A stretch of 64,000 nucleotides of DNA from Shewanella litoralis (GCF_009828585.1 NZ_WSRZ01000007.1:1-64000), one strand, 5' to 3'. Positions 38,918 to 48,042 are shown, numbered from the stretch's first letter. The notes: a model not told the origin generated them from the sequence alone. Translations and numbers: made by a program.

Positions 38918-41413
38918 TTAAGCCTTTACAATCTTAATGGCACATTTTTTAAAGTCGGTTTGTTTAGACAAAGGATCTGTCGCATCTAACGTCACTTTAT
39001 TAATGAGCTGGCTGGCATCAAACCAAGGAACAAACACTAAGCCAACAGGCGGTTTGTTGCGACCACGGGTTTCAACACGAGTTTTAATTTCACCACGACG
39101 AGAAATCACTCGGATTTCATCACCACGACGTAAACCACGTTTTTTAGCATCATCTGGGTGCATAAAGCACACAGCATCAGGGAAGGCTTTATACAGTTCA
39201 GGTACGCGTTGCGTCATTGAACCAGAATGCCAATGCTCAAGTACACGGCCTGTCGATAACCAGATATCGTATTCTTCATCCGGCTCTTCTGCAGCAGGCT
39301 CATAAGGTAATGCAAAAATGACCGCACGACCATCTGGCTTACCATAGAATTCAAAGTCTTTACCGGCTTTAACGTATGGATCAGACCCTTCACGGAAACG
39401 CCATTTAGTTTCTTTGCCATTCACTACAGGCCAACGTAAGCCGTGCTCTTGGTGGTAAACATCAAAGTCTGCTAAATCGTGGCCGTGGCCGCGACCAAAG
39501 GTGGCGTATTCTTCAAACAAGCCTTTTTGCACATAAAAACCAAAGTGCTTTGCTTCATCATTTAAGTATTTAGGATCAGCATCGCTTAATGGGAATTTCT
39601 CAACATTGCCATTTTGGTAAAGCACTTCAAACAAGGTTTTACCTTTAAATTGTGGGTTAGCCGCTAATACTTCAGCTGGCCACACTTCATCAGTGGTAAA
39701 GCGCTTAGAGAATTCCATTAACTGCCAAAGATCTGACTTTGACTCACCGGGTGCTTTAACCATTTGATGCCAAAATTGAGTACGACGCTCGGCGTTACCG
39801 TATGCACCTTCTTTTTCTACCCACATCGCTGTCGGTAAAATTAAGTCAGCCGCTTGAGTGGTAACTGTTGGGTAAGCATCTGACACTACGATAAAGTTTT
39901 CAGGATTGCGGTAACCCGGTAAACCTTCTTCGTTAATGTTAGGGCCAGCTTGCATGTTGTTGTTCACTTGCACCCAGTAACAGTTTAAATCGCCATCTTT
40001 TAAACGACGGTTTTGTTCAACGGCATGGTAACCAGGCTTGGCAGGAATGATGCCGCTTGGGATGTGCCAAATGTGTTCAGCGTGTTTCCTGTGCTCAGGG
40101 TTTGTGACAACCATATCGGCAGGTAAACGATGCGAGAATGTACCCACTTCACGTGCAGTACCACAAGCCGATGGCTGGCCGGTTAACGAGAATGGGCTGT
40201 TACCTGGCGTAGAAATTTTACCCACAAGTAAGTGAATGTTATAAATAAGGTTATTACACCACACTCCCCGGGTATGCTGGTTAAAGCCCATGGTCCAGAA
40301 TGAGGTCACTTTACGATTAGGGTCAGCATACAATTCAGCTAATTCAATCAATTTGTGTTCAGGCACGCCCGATAATTTACTGACCGATTCAACATCGTAG
40401 TCGGCAACAAATTTAGCAAATTCATCAAAGTCGATTGGCGTTGAGTCGCCCGCTGTCGCCACGTTTTTGGCTTTCATTTCTAATGGATGCGTTGGACGCA
40501 AACCATAACCAATGTCGGTAGTGCCTTTACGGAAGTTAACGTGCTTGTTGATGAAGTCTTTGTTTACTTTGCCATTTTGGATAATGTAATTGGCAATAAA
40601 GTTAAGCATCGCTAAATCGGTTTGTGGCGTAAATACAATCGGTAAGTCGGCCAAGTCAAATGAGCGGTGCTCAAAGGTAGACAACACAGCAACTTTAACG
40701 TGTGGAGCACTTAAACGACGGTCGGTAACGCGAGTCCATAAAATGGGGTGCATTTCGGCCATGTTAGAGCCCCAAAGCACAAATGCATCAGCCGCTTCCA
40801 TATCGTCATAACAACCCATTGGCTCATCGATACCAAAGGTACGCATAAAGCCACCCACGGCAGAGGCCATACAGTGACGAGCATTAGGGTCGATGTTGTT
40901 TGAACCAAAGCCCGCTTTCATTAACTTAACCGCAGCGTAGCCTTCCCATACCGTCCACTGACCAGAACCAAACATACCTACCGCAGTCGGTCCTTTGGCT
41001 TTAATGGTCGCTTTCCAGCGCTCAGCCATCGTGTCGAAGGCTTTTTCCCAACTAATTGGAGTGAATTCGCCATGTTTGTCGTATTTACCATCGGTCATAC
41101 GTAACATAGGCGTTTGCAGACGGTCACGACCGTACATAATTTTAGAAAGGAAGTAACCCTTAATGCAGTTTAAGCCGCGGTTCACTTCACTTTTCGCGTC
41201 ACCATGGGTAGCAACTACTTTACCGTCACGGGTGGCAACCATAACAGAACAACCTGTACCGCAAAAACGACAAGGGGCTTTGTTCCATTCGAGTTTAGTT
41301 TGTTCTGAGCTAGTGATAAGGTTACTTGCCGAAGTAGGCAAAGCTAAACCAGCAACACTTGCCGCGGCGATAGCGGCATTGGCTTTCATAAAATCGCGTC
41401 TATTCATTTTCAT
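38918..41413 (-). CDS. napA: NapA, periplasmic nitrate reductase catalytic subunit
   Basis: 831-residue molybdo-bis-MGD enzyme that reduces nitrate to nitrite. A Tat signal is seen as [11 protein letters not shown]. The [4Fe-4S] cluster motif is [10 protein letters not shown] plus a later Cys in [11 protein letters not shown]. The Mo-ligating Cys is in [12 protein letters not shown]. Length is normal for NapA. Its start overlaps the napD stop (ATGA); an internal ATG two codons later is an alternative. NapD binds this Tat signal as chaperone. Confidence 0.96.
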   Translation of the reverse strand: MKMNRRDFMKANAAIAAASVAGLALPTSASNLITSSEQTKLEWNKAPCRFCGTGCSVMVATRDGKVVATHGDAKSEVNRGLNCIKGYFLSKIMYGRDRLQTPMLRMTDGKYDKHGEFTPISWEKAFDTMAERWKATIKAKGPTAVGMFGSGQWTVWEGYAAVKLMKAGFGSNNIDPNARHCMASAVGGFMRTFGIDEPMGCYDDMEAADAFVLWGSNMAEMHPILWTRVTDRRLSAPHVKVAVLSTFEHRSFDLADLPIVFTPQTDLAMLNFIANYIIQNGKVNKDFINKHVNFRKGTTDIGYGLRPTHPLEMKAKNVATAGDSTPIDFDEFAKFVADYDVESVSKLSGVPEHKLIELAELYADPNRKVTSFWTMGFNQHTRGVWCNNLIYNIHLLVGKISTPGNSPFSLTGQPSACGTAREVGTFSHRLPADMVVTNPEHRKHAEHIWHIPSGIIPAKPGYHAVEQNRRLKDGDLNCYWVQVNNNMQAGPNINEEGLPGYRNPENFIVVSDAYPTVTTQAADLILPTAMWVEKEGAYGNAERRTQFWHQMVKAPGESKSDLWQLMEFSKRFTTDEVWPAEVLAANPQFKGKTLFEVLYQNGNVEKFPLSDADPKYLNDEAKHFGFYVQKGLFEEYATFGRGHGHDLADFDVYHQEHGLRWPVVNGKETKWRFREGSDPYVKAGKDFEFYGKPDGRAVIFALPYEPAAEEPDEEYDIWLSTGRVLEHWHSGSMTQRVPELYKAFPDAVCFMHPDDAKKRGLRRGDEIRVISRRGEIKTRVETRGRNKPPVGLVFVPWFDASQLINKVTLDATDPLSKQTDFKKCAIKIVKA

Positions 41414-41667
41414 ATTTCACCCTCTTCTAGCACTTCACTTTGGTGATACACCATGGTGGCCGACAACACACCAGGAATGGCATTAATCGTTGAGATATCG
41501 TCCATCAACGACTTTTGGCTTGGTCCTTCAACAACAACCACTAACTTAACGTCATTATTAGCTGATAATTCAGCATTTTTGATGGCCATTATTTTCTGTC
41601 TTACTTCAGCCATCTTTTCAGGTTGCACTTGGACAATTAGGCTGGTTACGTGCAGTTCATTGCTCAT
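41410..41667 (-). CDS. napD: NapD, NapA Tat-signal chaperone
   Basis: 85 residues with the ferredoxin-like NapD fold pattern: [16 protein letters not shown], then [15 protein letters not shown]. It binds the NapA twin-arginine signal and delays export until cofactors are loaded. It overlaps napA by 4 nt and lies 44 bp after napE. Confidence 0.92.
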   Translation of the reverse strand: MSNELHVTSLIVQVQPEKMAEVRQKIMAIKNAELSANNDVKLVVVVEGPSQKSLMDDISTINAIPGVLSATMVYHQSEVLEEGEI

Positions 41668-41711
41668 TACATCACTCTCATATTAATTATTTTATTTATT
41701 TGATTGATGGA

Positions 41712-41870
41712 TTAACCCGCGCCTGGAGGCCCTGTTAAAATTTGGCTAAACCAAATGCTAAAGCCCAGTGCACTGACCAGTAGCACTGATAAAATTGGCG
41801 CTAAAAACACGGTCAAAAAGATGAATATCTTCAGCTCCAAACCTTTTAAATTAGTAGTATCTTTACTCAT
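41712..41870 (-). CDS. napE: NapE, small membrane protein of the nap operon
   Basis: A 52-residue ORF starting ATG 41870 and ending TAA 41712. It begins MSKDTTNLKGLELKIF, has one membrane helix (LTVFLAPILSVLLVSALGF) and ends ILTGPPGAG, a typical NapE tail. GGAGGG lies just upstream of the ATG. It is first in napEDABC. NapE is small, inner-membrane and of uncertain role; it is easily missed by length cut-offs. Confidence 0.88.
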   Translation of the reverse strand: MSKDTTNLKGLELKIFIFLTVFLAPILSVLLVSALGFSIWFSQILTGPPGAG

Positions 41871-42002
41871 AGACCCTCCAGTAGTGGGGGATAAAACAAC
41901 ACATAAGCTTATATTTGTTGTTTCTTAATTAGGACTCGGGAGAATTTTACCGTTTATCAATTAACAAACTATATACTCACAAATTGGTAAACTAAGGGTT
42001 AT

Positions 42003-42016
42003 ATGATCTAGATCAT
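42003..42016. promoter_or_regulatory. Candidate EtrA/FNR box upstream of napE
   Basis: ATGATCTAGATCAT is a perfect 14-bp palindrome matching the FNR consensus (TTGAT-N4-ATCAA) at 8 of 10 fixed positions. It is centred about 140 bp upstream of the napE ATG and about 45 bp upstream of a minus-strand TATAGT (41968-41973) that could be the -10. Anaerobic activation is inferred. Confidence 0.5.
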
Positions 42017-42094
42017 CAAATTAGAGAAATCATTATTCAGATCGAAGTTCTTAAGCATAAATATCGATTAAATAAAGACTTATTTAGCGATTAA

Positions 42095-42108
42095 TTGATG
42101 AATATCAC
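42095..42108. promoter_or_regulatory. Second FNR/CRP-type box upstream of nap
   Basis: TTGATGAATATCAC matches the FNR consensus at 9 of 10 fixed positions. It is about 230 bp from napE, so an accessory or separate role is possible. The rest of 41871-42454 shows AT-rich sequence and no gene. Confidence 0.4.
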
Positions 42109-42446
42109 CTTTTGCTAAAATAAGTGTTTTTTTTCTGTCAATAATTGGACTTGTAGAACGTTTTATATTGAGATTTGTTCAAAATACGAACATGTTAAAT
42201 TAGGCGGCTGGATGATGATCTAGCAATGTAAATATATTTAGCTCAGCGAAGGAGCCGCTGCCAAAAAAGAAATGTTTTATGTTAGACATGTCGGTTGTAT
42301 TCGTTAATGCTGCTCACTGCATTTTTTTGCAATTTAGCTAACAAACATTCGGTCTTGTGGTTCCTGTATAACAACGTCTGGCATCAGCGGTAAAGCAACC
42401 TTATAACCCTCAAGGTGTTTATTAAGTGTAGTAGACAAACACCCAT

Positions 42447-42475
42447 AAAAAAAACCGACCCTTTGTGGAGGTCGG
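42447..42475 (-). terminator. Terminator of the methyltransferase gene
   Basis: CCGACC (42455-42460) pairs with GGTCGG (42470-42475), loop 9 nt. On the minus strand the stem is followed by eight T residues (A-run at 42447-42454 on +). Classic intrinsic terminator 20 bp after the stop. Confidence 0.85.
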
Positions 42476-42496
42476 CTTTATTTCATTATGCTTGCT

Positions 42497-43411
42497 TTAA
42501 AGTGAGCTTAAGCGATAACGCAATACTTTGAGTGATTTTTGCTCATCGATGTCAGCAAATACACTTGGATTGTCAATGCGTTCAACATAGGTCAATTGCG
42601 GTGCTGTATTGGCCACTTGCTGCATTAAAAAATCACATCCAAGTTCAGGTGCATTAAGGCACAATAACACTTCCCCTTGCGGCGCTAACAAGTCTGGTAA
42701 ACGTTTTAACAGACGCTCATAATCTTTGGTGGCCACAAAACTGCCACGTTGGTTGCTTGGCGGGTCTGCCACGATTAAATCATAAGGCCCTAACTTTGTT
42801 AGCTTGCCCCAGGACTTAAAAATATCATGGCCTAAATAACGGGCTCCAACAGGTAAATCGTTAAGTAAATGGTTTTGCTTACCAATACTTAACGCGCCTT
42901 TACTCATGTCCATATTAACCACTTCATCGGCGCCACCTTGCAAGGCTGCCACCGAAAACCCACATGTGTAAGCAAACAAATTAAGCACTTTTTTATGCTT
43001 CGAATGTTGCTTAACCCATGTTCGGCCATTGGCCATGTCTAAAAATAGGCCATGGTTTTGACCGCGCAGTAAATGCACCAAAAAGCGGGCACCGTTTTCA
43101 GTCACTACGTGTTGTTCAGGCACTTCACCAAACAACAAGTCGCTAAAGGTTTGGCCACCATGGCGATATTGGTAAACTAAATTCAGCGGCTGATTTGGGT
43201 AGGTTGATTGCCAAAAGTCCACAATGGCACTCACCAATTCATCACGTTGCTCATAGTCTAACATTTTAAAGCTAGTGAGCAGTAATACCGGTTTGTACCA
43301 GTCTAAACAAAGGTGTTCATCGCCAGCAAATAAACCGCCACGACCATGAAATAAACGACAAACATCTTCGCCAACAGTCAAACTGGGTAACACTTGTAAA
43401 AAACGCTTCAT
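42497..43411 (-). CDS. Class I SAM-dependent methyltransferase (RlmI/RlmK-like)
   Basis: 304 residues. The C-terminal part is a Rossmann methyltransferase: KVLNLFAYTCGFSVAALQGG (SAM site), VNMDMSKGALSIGKQN, and the catalytic-type DLIVADPPSNQRGSF. It fits PF10672, whose members include 23S rRNA methylases. The N-terminal 120 residues contain GQTFSDLLFGEVPEQHVV and GLFLDMANGR, as in the RlmK/RlmI group. The exact RNA target is not determined. It lies 33 bp downstream of the AI-2E transporter gene and may be co-transcribed. Confidence 0.82.
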   Translation of the reverse strand: MKRFLQVLPSLTVGEDVCRLFHGRGGLFAGDEHLCLDWYKPVLLLTSFKMLDYEQRDELVSAIVDFWQSTYPNQPLNLVYQYRHGGQTFSDLLFGEVPEQHVVTENGARFLVHLLRGQNHGLFLDMANGRTWVKQHSKHKKVLNLFAYTCGFSVAALQGGADEVVNMDMSKGALSIGKQNHLLNDLPVGARYLGHDIFKSWGKLTKLGPYDLIVADPPSNQRGSFVATKDYERLLKRLPDLLAPQGEVLLCLNAPELGCDFLMQQVANTAPQLTYVERIDNPSVFADIDEQKSLKVLRYRLSSL

Positions 43412-43444
43412 ACTCTCTCTTACTTACTCTATTGACTCATCAAT

Positions 43445-44593
43445 TTATGATGGTTTGGATTGTTCATCATCAGTATTAACCGGGCTTTCATCCGTTTGTT
43501 GTGCAGTGTCATCGGCTGAGGTGGCAGCAACTTGCTCGACATTTTCAGGTTGATTAACGATGTCTTCGACATCATCTGAAAGCAATATCGCTAACCATCC
43601 GCCCGACTGACTAGACTCAAGGCCAATTTTTACAATCATTGTTAATGGTACCGACAACAGCATACCAACCGACCCTAACAGCCAGCCCCAAAATATTAAT
43701 GACAAAAAGACCACCAGGGTAGACAAGCCTAAGCCGCGGCCCATAAAACGAGGCTCAACCACATTGCCCATCACCATATTGGTGCCTACATATAACAGCC
43801 CAGTAATGCCCGCAGCGCCAGGTCCCATTTGAATAAACGCCAATAACACAGCGGGTATAGCAGCAATAATCGACCCGATATTAGGAATATAATTAAACAA
43901 GAATGCAATCACAGCCCACAACAACGCATAGTCGACACCTATGATGCTCAGGCCTATTCCAATCACCCCTGCGGTGGCCAGGCTCACTAAGGTTTTAATC
44001 ACCATGTATTGATTAACTGAGTGTAAAAACTTGTCGATTTGCTTTAAGCGCATGTCTGGATCGTCTAACGCTAAATGGAATTTTTTAGGCAGTGATTGCG
44101 CTTCAAATAACATAAACACAATGGTCAAAATAATCAGGAACAAATTGGCCATCACATTACCCACACCAGATAACATATTGGTGGTCATTGATAGCGCCAT
44201 ACCGGGGTCAAAATAATCGAGTACTTTTTGCTTAGATATTTGAATATTAAAGCTTTGTAGCTTTTCAATAATCCAAGCAAACTGTTCAATTAATTGCTGG
44301 CGATATACTGGCATTTGTTTTGAGAATTCATTAATTGAACTGCCCACCAAACTGGCTAGCCATAGCCCCATCAGCACGATAAACGCCATCAACAAAATAA
44401 TCGATAACCATTTAGGTATCCGATATCTAGACAACAACACAATGGCTGGATTACAAATCACCGCCAAAAATGCCGACAACACAAAAGGCACCACGATTGG
44501 GCTGGCGGTTTTAATTCCCGCTAAAATAATCACCACACACGCCATAACCACAAAGCTGCGCACGGCCATAGGCGACTGCTGTATTCCTTTCAT
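43445..44593 (-). CDS. AI-2E family transporter (PerM/YdiK/TqsA-like)
   Basis: 382-residue inner-membrane protein with about eight helices. Family features are VVPFVLSAFLAVICNPAIV near the N-terminus, LLWAVIAFLFNYIPNIGSII in the middle, and FWGWLLGSVGMLLSVPLTMI near the C-terminus. An acidic Gln/Asp/Thr tail (about 335-382) is poorly conserved. The family includes autoinducer-2 exporters, Na+/H+ antiporters and unknown permeases, so substrate is open. Confidence 0.87.
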   Translation of the reverse strand: MKGIQQSPMAVRSFVVMACVVIILAGIKTASPIVVPFVLSAFLAVICNPAIVLLSRYRIPKWLSIILLMAFIVLMGLWLASLVGSSINEFSKQMPVYRQQLIEQFAWIIEKLQSFNIQISKQKVLDYFDPGMALSMTTNMLSGVGNVMANLFLIILTIVFMLFEAQSLPKKFHLALDDPDMRLKQIDKFLHSVNQYMVIKTLVSLATAGVIGIGLSIIGVDYALLWAVIAFLFNYIPNIGSIIAAIPAVLLAFIQMGPGAAGITGLLYVGTNMVMGNVVEPRFMGRGLGLSTLVVFLSLIFWGWLLGSVGMLLSVPLTMIVKIGLESSQSGGWLAILLSDDVEDIVNQPENVEQVAATSADDTAQQTDESPVNTDDEQSKPS

Positions 44594-44746
44594 AGGGTAA
44601 AAAATCCTTATTGTATACTTATTAAAAAAGTTGATTATGCTAAGCTAAACCCAGTAACGTGTTGCTAATTAAGTTAAATTTTATTGTCTTACTTTTTAAT
44701 ATTGGCCATATTAGCAGCGAATCACATTTAGGGAATATCACACAAT

Positions 44747-45115
44747 ATGAAACCAGAAACCGCTATTATACGCATTAAAAACTTACGCTTACGTACTTAT
44801 ATCGGCATTAAAGAAGACGAAATCAATAATCAACAAGATATTATCGTCAATGTGGTGATTCATTATTGTGCTGATAAGGCCCGTAATAGCAGCAATGTTG
44901 CCGATGCATTGAATTATCGCACCATTACTAAAAAAATCATTGCCTTGATTGAAAATAATCGCTTTTCGTTATTAGAAAATCTTACCAACCAAACATTGGC
45001 TATTGCCAGCGAACATGATTGGGTTGAATTTGCCAGTGTCGAAATAGACAAACCGCACGCACTGCGCTTTGCCGACTCGGTGTCAATGGAGTTATGTTAC
45101 CAAAAACCGCAATAA
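44747..45115 (+). CDS. folX: FolX, dihydroneopterin triphosphate 2'-epimerase
   Basis: 122 residues of the aldolase/epimerase fold. The sequence [41 protein letters not shown] and [16 protein letters not shown] closely matches FolX as opposed to FolB. It epimerises dihydroneopterin triphosphate to the monapterin form, a pterin cofactor branch. As in E. coli, the next gene is yfcH. It diverges from the AI-2E transporter across a 150-bp gap. Confidence 0.92.
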   Translation: MKPETAIIRIKNLRLRTYIGIKEDEINNQQDIIVNVVIHYCADKARNSSNVADALNYRTITKKIIALIENNRFSLLENLTNQTLAIASEHDWVEFASVEIDKPHALRFADSVSMELCYQKPQ

Positions 45116-45187
45116 GCTCGCGGATGATCATTTTGATGTTGACGGCCGTATAATTGAGTTCTATCGGCATACTATATTGGGGTGGAT

Positions 45188-46078
45188 ATGAAAATATTAA
45201 TCACTGGCGCTACCGGCTTTGTAGGCCAACAGTTAGTGGGCTCGCTCACACAGCATCAATTGGTGATATTAAGCCGCAATATTAGTACCGCTAAAGCTAA
45301 GCTTGGCGAACAACACCAATACTGGTCAAGCCTGGCAGACAAAACCGACCTCAATGACATTGAGGCTGTGATCAATTTAGCTGGCGAACCCATAGTCGCA
45401 AAACGTTGGTCTACTAAACAAAAGCAGCTTATTTGTAATAGCCGCTGGGATATTACCGCCGCTATTAGCAAGCTTATTCGCAACAGCAGCAACCCGCCTC
45501 ATACCTTTATTAGCGGCTCAGCAATAGGCTATTACGGTGCTCAAAGTGCAACGCCTGTTGATGAAAAAAGCGGATTCCACGCCGAATTTGGCCACGATAT
45601 TTGCCAAAAATGGGAAGACCTCGCCCTGCAAGCACAATCGCAACAAACCCGCGTGTGCATTACTCGCATAGGGATTGTATTGGGTAAAAATGGCGGCGCG
45701 TTAGCCAAAATATTACCACCGTTTAAGCTCGGAGTCGGTGGCCCCATCGGTAAAGGCGAGCAAGGCATGAGCTGGATCCACATCAGCGACTTGGTGGGCT
45801 TAATTAACTATTTACTCGAGCACCCACCCTTGCAAGGCGTATTCAATGCCACTGCACCAAATCCGGTGAGTAATAAAGTATTTTCACTAACTTTAGGTAA
45901 AGTGCTTAATCGACCAGCGATTATCACCACGCCACCGTTAGCACTAAGACTGGCTATGGGTGAAATGTCACAGTTAATTATCGAAGGCCAATTTGTACTG
46001 CCCACCAATGCGCTCAAAGCCGGTTATGAGTTTAACTATACCGATATTGAAGCTGCACTCACTGATGTGGTGAGTTAA
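45188..46078 (+). CDS. yfcH: YfcH, TIGR01777 family NAD(P)-binding oxidoreductase
   Basis: About 296 residues, extended-SDR epimerase-like. The Rossmann motif is ITGATGFVG at residues 4-12; further features are NLAGEPIVAKRWS, ISGSAIGYYG, GIVLGKNGGALAKILPPFKLG and MSWIHISDLVGL. The family has no proven substrate. ATG 45188 follows GGGGTGG; a GTG at 45182 would add two residues. It is the folX neighbour, as in enterics, 66 bp or more downstream. Confidence 0.88.
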   Translation: MKILITGATGFVGQQLVGSLTQHQLVILSRNISTAKAKLGEQHQYWSSLADKTDLNDIEAVINLAGEPIVAKRWSTKQKQLICNSRWDITAAISKLIRNSSNPPHTFISGSAIGYYGAQSATPVDEKSGFHAEFGHDICQKWEDLALQAQSQQTRVCITRIGIVLGKNGGALAKILPPFKLGVGGPIGKGEQGMSWIHISDLVGLINYLLEHPPLQGVFNATAPNPVSNKVFSLTLGKVLNRPAIITTPPLALRLAMGEMSQLIIEGQFVLPTNALKAGYEFNYTDIEAALTDVVS

Positions 46079-46220
46079 AAGCGTGGTGAGTTGAATGGGT
46101 TTGGGATTGTTTTTTGGATTGAGAGTGCTGTGAAGTGAATGTGTCGTGGTAAAAGAAAGCCGAACAGTTGCATGGCTATAATAAAATATAATCACTTTAA
46201 CAACTGACTCTTGGAAAAAA

Positions 46221-46478
46221 GTGATTTATTTATCTGATTATTCTAGTCTAATTGGTCTTTGGTTAGCTTATTTAATATCAATAATCCTTTGTTACTCATT
46301 GCCTGCCGCAAATGATTCAGTGAGACGCCACAAGCACATCCATGTGGGCTTAACCAAAACATCCCTGTTTTGGACACTCGCTGACTCACCTGCACCAGTC
46401 ATTATCTCTCTTCGATTAAAACTTTTTGTCACTGAGGGTGATAACTCAATAAAGCAAAAAACGTACGATAGAAAATAA
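46221..46478 (+). CDS. Doubtful 85-residue ORF overlapping REP-like hairpins
   Basis: A GTG-started frame with a hydrophobic N-terminal half and a basic C-terminal half. Its middle translates the hairpin pair at 46335-46373, so it is probably repeat sequence that happens to be open. A weak GGA precedes the start. I report it because nothing else explains 46221-46478, but I doubt that it is a gene. Confidence 0.2.
   Translation: MIYLSDYSSLIGLWLAYLISIILCYSLPAANDSVRRHKHIHVGLTKTSLFWTLADSPAPVIISLRLKLFVTEGDNSIKQKTYDRK
46335..46373. repeat. Two adjacent REP-like hairpins sharing an ACATCC core
   Basis: CACATCCATGTG (46335-46346, 5-bp arms) and CCAAAACATCCCTGTTTTGG (46354-46373, 8-bp arms) lie 7 bp apart. 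Both have an ACATCC-TGT centre with complementary flanks that differ, the way intergenic REP-type units are built. Confidence 0.55.
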
Positions 46479-46506
46479 AAATGTTTAGAAAACTAGAGGG
46501 TTACCG

Positions 46507-46711
46507 TTATGTATTTTTCCGGTATTTACTATTTTTTACCACTAGAACTATTCCAGTAATAGGAGCAAAGAACCAACCACAGAAAAACCATAACCAAGCA
46601 TTACGCTCGGTGTTCTGGGCCCAATAGGCACAAAACAAACCAAACCAAACCAAACCAAACCAAACCAAACAAGAATTGCACTAAACCTACTGAAGCAACG
46701 TCATTTCCCAA
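46507..46711 (-). pseudogene. Small membrane-protein gene disrupted by a pentanucleotide repeat
   Basis: TTG 46711 has AAAGGGAG 6 nt upstream and begins LGNDVASVGLVQFL. It then enters seven copies of GTTTG. In the current frame it stops at 46601-46603. The +1 frame after the repeat encodes CAYWAQNTERNAWLWFF, GWFFAPITGIVLVVKNS and a basic tail, ending at 46507, a coherent membrane helix pair. With two repeat copies the two halves join exactly in frame (59 residues, QFLFGLFCAYWAQNT); five or eight copies would also be in frame. So the gene is out of frame now, either by repeat expansion or as an OFF phase. No function is known. Confidence 0.6.
46636..46670. repeat. Pentanucleotide repeat (CAAAC)7
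   Basis: Seven perfect CAAAC units on the + strand (GTTTG on the minus strand), flanked by one degenerate unit CAAAA. It lies inside a small minus-strand ORF and is a typical slippage-prone tract. Confidence 0.9.
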
Positions 46712-47010
46712 AATAAACTCCCTTTAATATTGATGGATTAAGATACTAAAATATTTTTATTATTAATCAAATACAAACAATATGATATGAGAAACGACAA
46801 AAATCTGTAAGCTCATAAACAACATGTCAGTCGAATATGTAATCAACAAATCAACGAGTTGACGTCAATGGCAAAGATGGTAGCTAACTCAAGAATACGT
46901 GAATAACCACACTCAAGCCTATGCGCAAAGTTCTCACCAGTTGGTAAAGTAAATAAAACTGACTGTAGATTATTTAGTTAATAAAATAGGTATTTTACGT
47001 GTTCTGGCTA

Positions 47011-47069
47011 ATCACCTAACAAAAGTACAATTGGGATAAGGACACGGCTTCGCGCGGCCCATCCATGTT
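47011..47069 (-). other. Weak attC-like element after the 47072 gene
   Basis: Read on the minus strand it starts AACTAACA directly after a stop codon and ends TGTTAGGT, with 7 of 8 outer bases complementary and a GTTRRRY-type end. The central part pairs poorly (CCGCGCGAAGCCG). Its position at a gene 3' end is cassette-like, but the fold is weak. 46714-47010 shows no gene. Confidence 0.3.
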
Positions 47070-47071
47070 AG

Positions 47072-47284
47072 TTATTTGTTTTTTGCCCCCCACTTTACAT
47101 ACGTGTGTTTTGTACTCCACTTTCCAGAGATAATCATGACATAAACACCAATTGTAATTATACCAAGCATTAATCCTATGAAAGGCGATGAACTCCCAAC
47201 AAATATAGACATACCAAGTGAAGTGCCTAAGCATAAGGTTAAAGCACCAAGCTGAGCTCGATTGAGTTTATGGTTTAATTTCAT
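47072..47284 (-). CDS. Small two-helix membrane protein, unknown
   Basis: 70 residues. The N-terminus is basic (MKLNHKLNRAQLG), followed by two membrane helices (about 11-30 and 34-53) and a basic tail ending GAKNK. GAGGAG precedes the ATG at correct spacing, which argues that it is a real gene. I recognise no family. It lies in the accessory region between hicB and the repeat-disrupted gene and has the same orientation. Confidence 0.55.
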   Translation of the reverse strand: MKLNHKLNRAQLGALTLCLGTSLGMSIFVGSSSPFIGLMLGIITIGVYVMIISGKWSTKHTYVKWGAKNK

Positions 47285-47424
47285 CTTTGACTCCTCATTC
47301 GTGAATTTACTGAGTAAATAATGCAGGACGGTGGTATAGCGGTAATTTGAGTTGTCACTTTAAGCTTTGTCGTTATGGCTTGCGGCCACCAATGTTGTGG
47401 TGATTTGCTCACACTAGCTCAAGA

Positions 47425-47441
47425 GGAGGCTAGACACCTCC
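47425..47441 (-). terminator. Short hairpin after hicB
   Basis: GGAGG (47425-47429) pairs with CCTCC (47437-47441). On the minus strand it is followed by TCTT. The T-run is weak, so it is only a probable terminator, 10 bp after the hicB stop. Nothing else is seen in 47285-47424. Confidence 0.4.
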
Positions 47442-47451
47442 GATTGCCCGA

Positions 47452-47793
47452 TTAAGTTAACAAATTAGCTTCTCTATTGAGAGCCTCTGCCGCCCACTGA
47501 TTTATACTCTGACCACTCAGCTCTGCTGCGGTTGCAACAGCTGCGTGAATTTCGGGACGAATGCGTAGCATTAACTTTCCTGAATAAGGTTTTTGAGGTG
47601 TTTTACCAATCTTTTTACACGCTTCTAAATAGTCATTAACGGCTTCTTCAAATGCTGTTTTTAGTTCAGAAACAGTTTCACCATGAAACCCAACAACGTC
47701 TTTTATACCTGCTATATGTCCAATAAAACACTCATCTTCTGAGCTAAACTCTATACGAGCAGCATAACCTTGATACAGCATTGAATTACTCAT
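47452..47793 (-). CDS. hicB: HicB family antitoxin
   Basis: 113 residues. The N-terminal half is the degenerate RNase H-like HicB fold (YQGYAARIEFSSEDECFIGHI, DVVGFHGETVSELKTAFEEA, DYLEACKKIGKTPQKP). The C-terminal half is a ribbon-helix-helix operator-binding segment (LMLRIRPEIHAAVATAAELSG, INQWAAEAL). It neutralises HicA and autoregulates. ATG 47793 overlaps the hicA stop (ATGA) and has GGAG upstream. Its partner toxin gene is frameshifted, so this antitoxin may now be solitary. Confidence 0.88.
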   Translation of the reverse strand: MSNSMLYQGYAARIEFSSEDECFIGHIAGIKDVVGFHGETVSELKTAFEEAVNDYLEACKKIGKTPQKPYSGKLMLRIRPEIHAAVATAAELSGQSINQWAAEALNREANLLT

Positions 47794-48042
47794 GGTTCCA
47801 CTCCTAGTTGCTTTAGAAAGCATCGCGCATCTTTGACTTGATATGGTTTTGCTTCTTTCTTTGGGTGCGGTCGATGGAAAGAAGCAATGACGCCGTTTTT
47901 ATGGAACCTAACACGCGAGCCACTTTTCAATCACCTCAGCACCTATACATACAAACAGAGACTCAATATCCTTCCATACTAAAGAAGCAGACACTGGATC
48001 TGTATATATCGCTATCAAAGTGCGTTTTTGCTTTGAATTCAT
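47790..48042 (-). pseudogene. hicA: hicA toxin gene with frameshift
   Basis: ATG 48042 encodes a HicA-like N-terminus (QKRTLIAIYTDPVSASLVWK, DIESLFVCIGAEVIE), then the frame meets TAG. The next frame continues as SRVRFHKNGVIASFHRPHP and KKEAKPYQVKDARCFLKQLG, ending at a TGA that overlaps hicB. HicA proteins usually have E-G-x-G-S-R at the junction, so about two bases seem lost near 47922-47928. The span is 253 nt, not a multiple of three. The family's catalytic His lies in the second half (SFHRPHP). The toxin is probably inactive unless this is an assembly error. Confidence 0.8.

Noticed and set aside
44594-44746. Regulatory site between the AI-2E gene and folX
   Set aside because: Only AT-rich promoter-like sequence was seen, with no clear palindrome.
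46621-46670. CRISPR-like short repeats
   Set aside because: The 5-bp units have no spacers; this is a simple tandem repeat.
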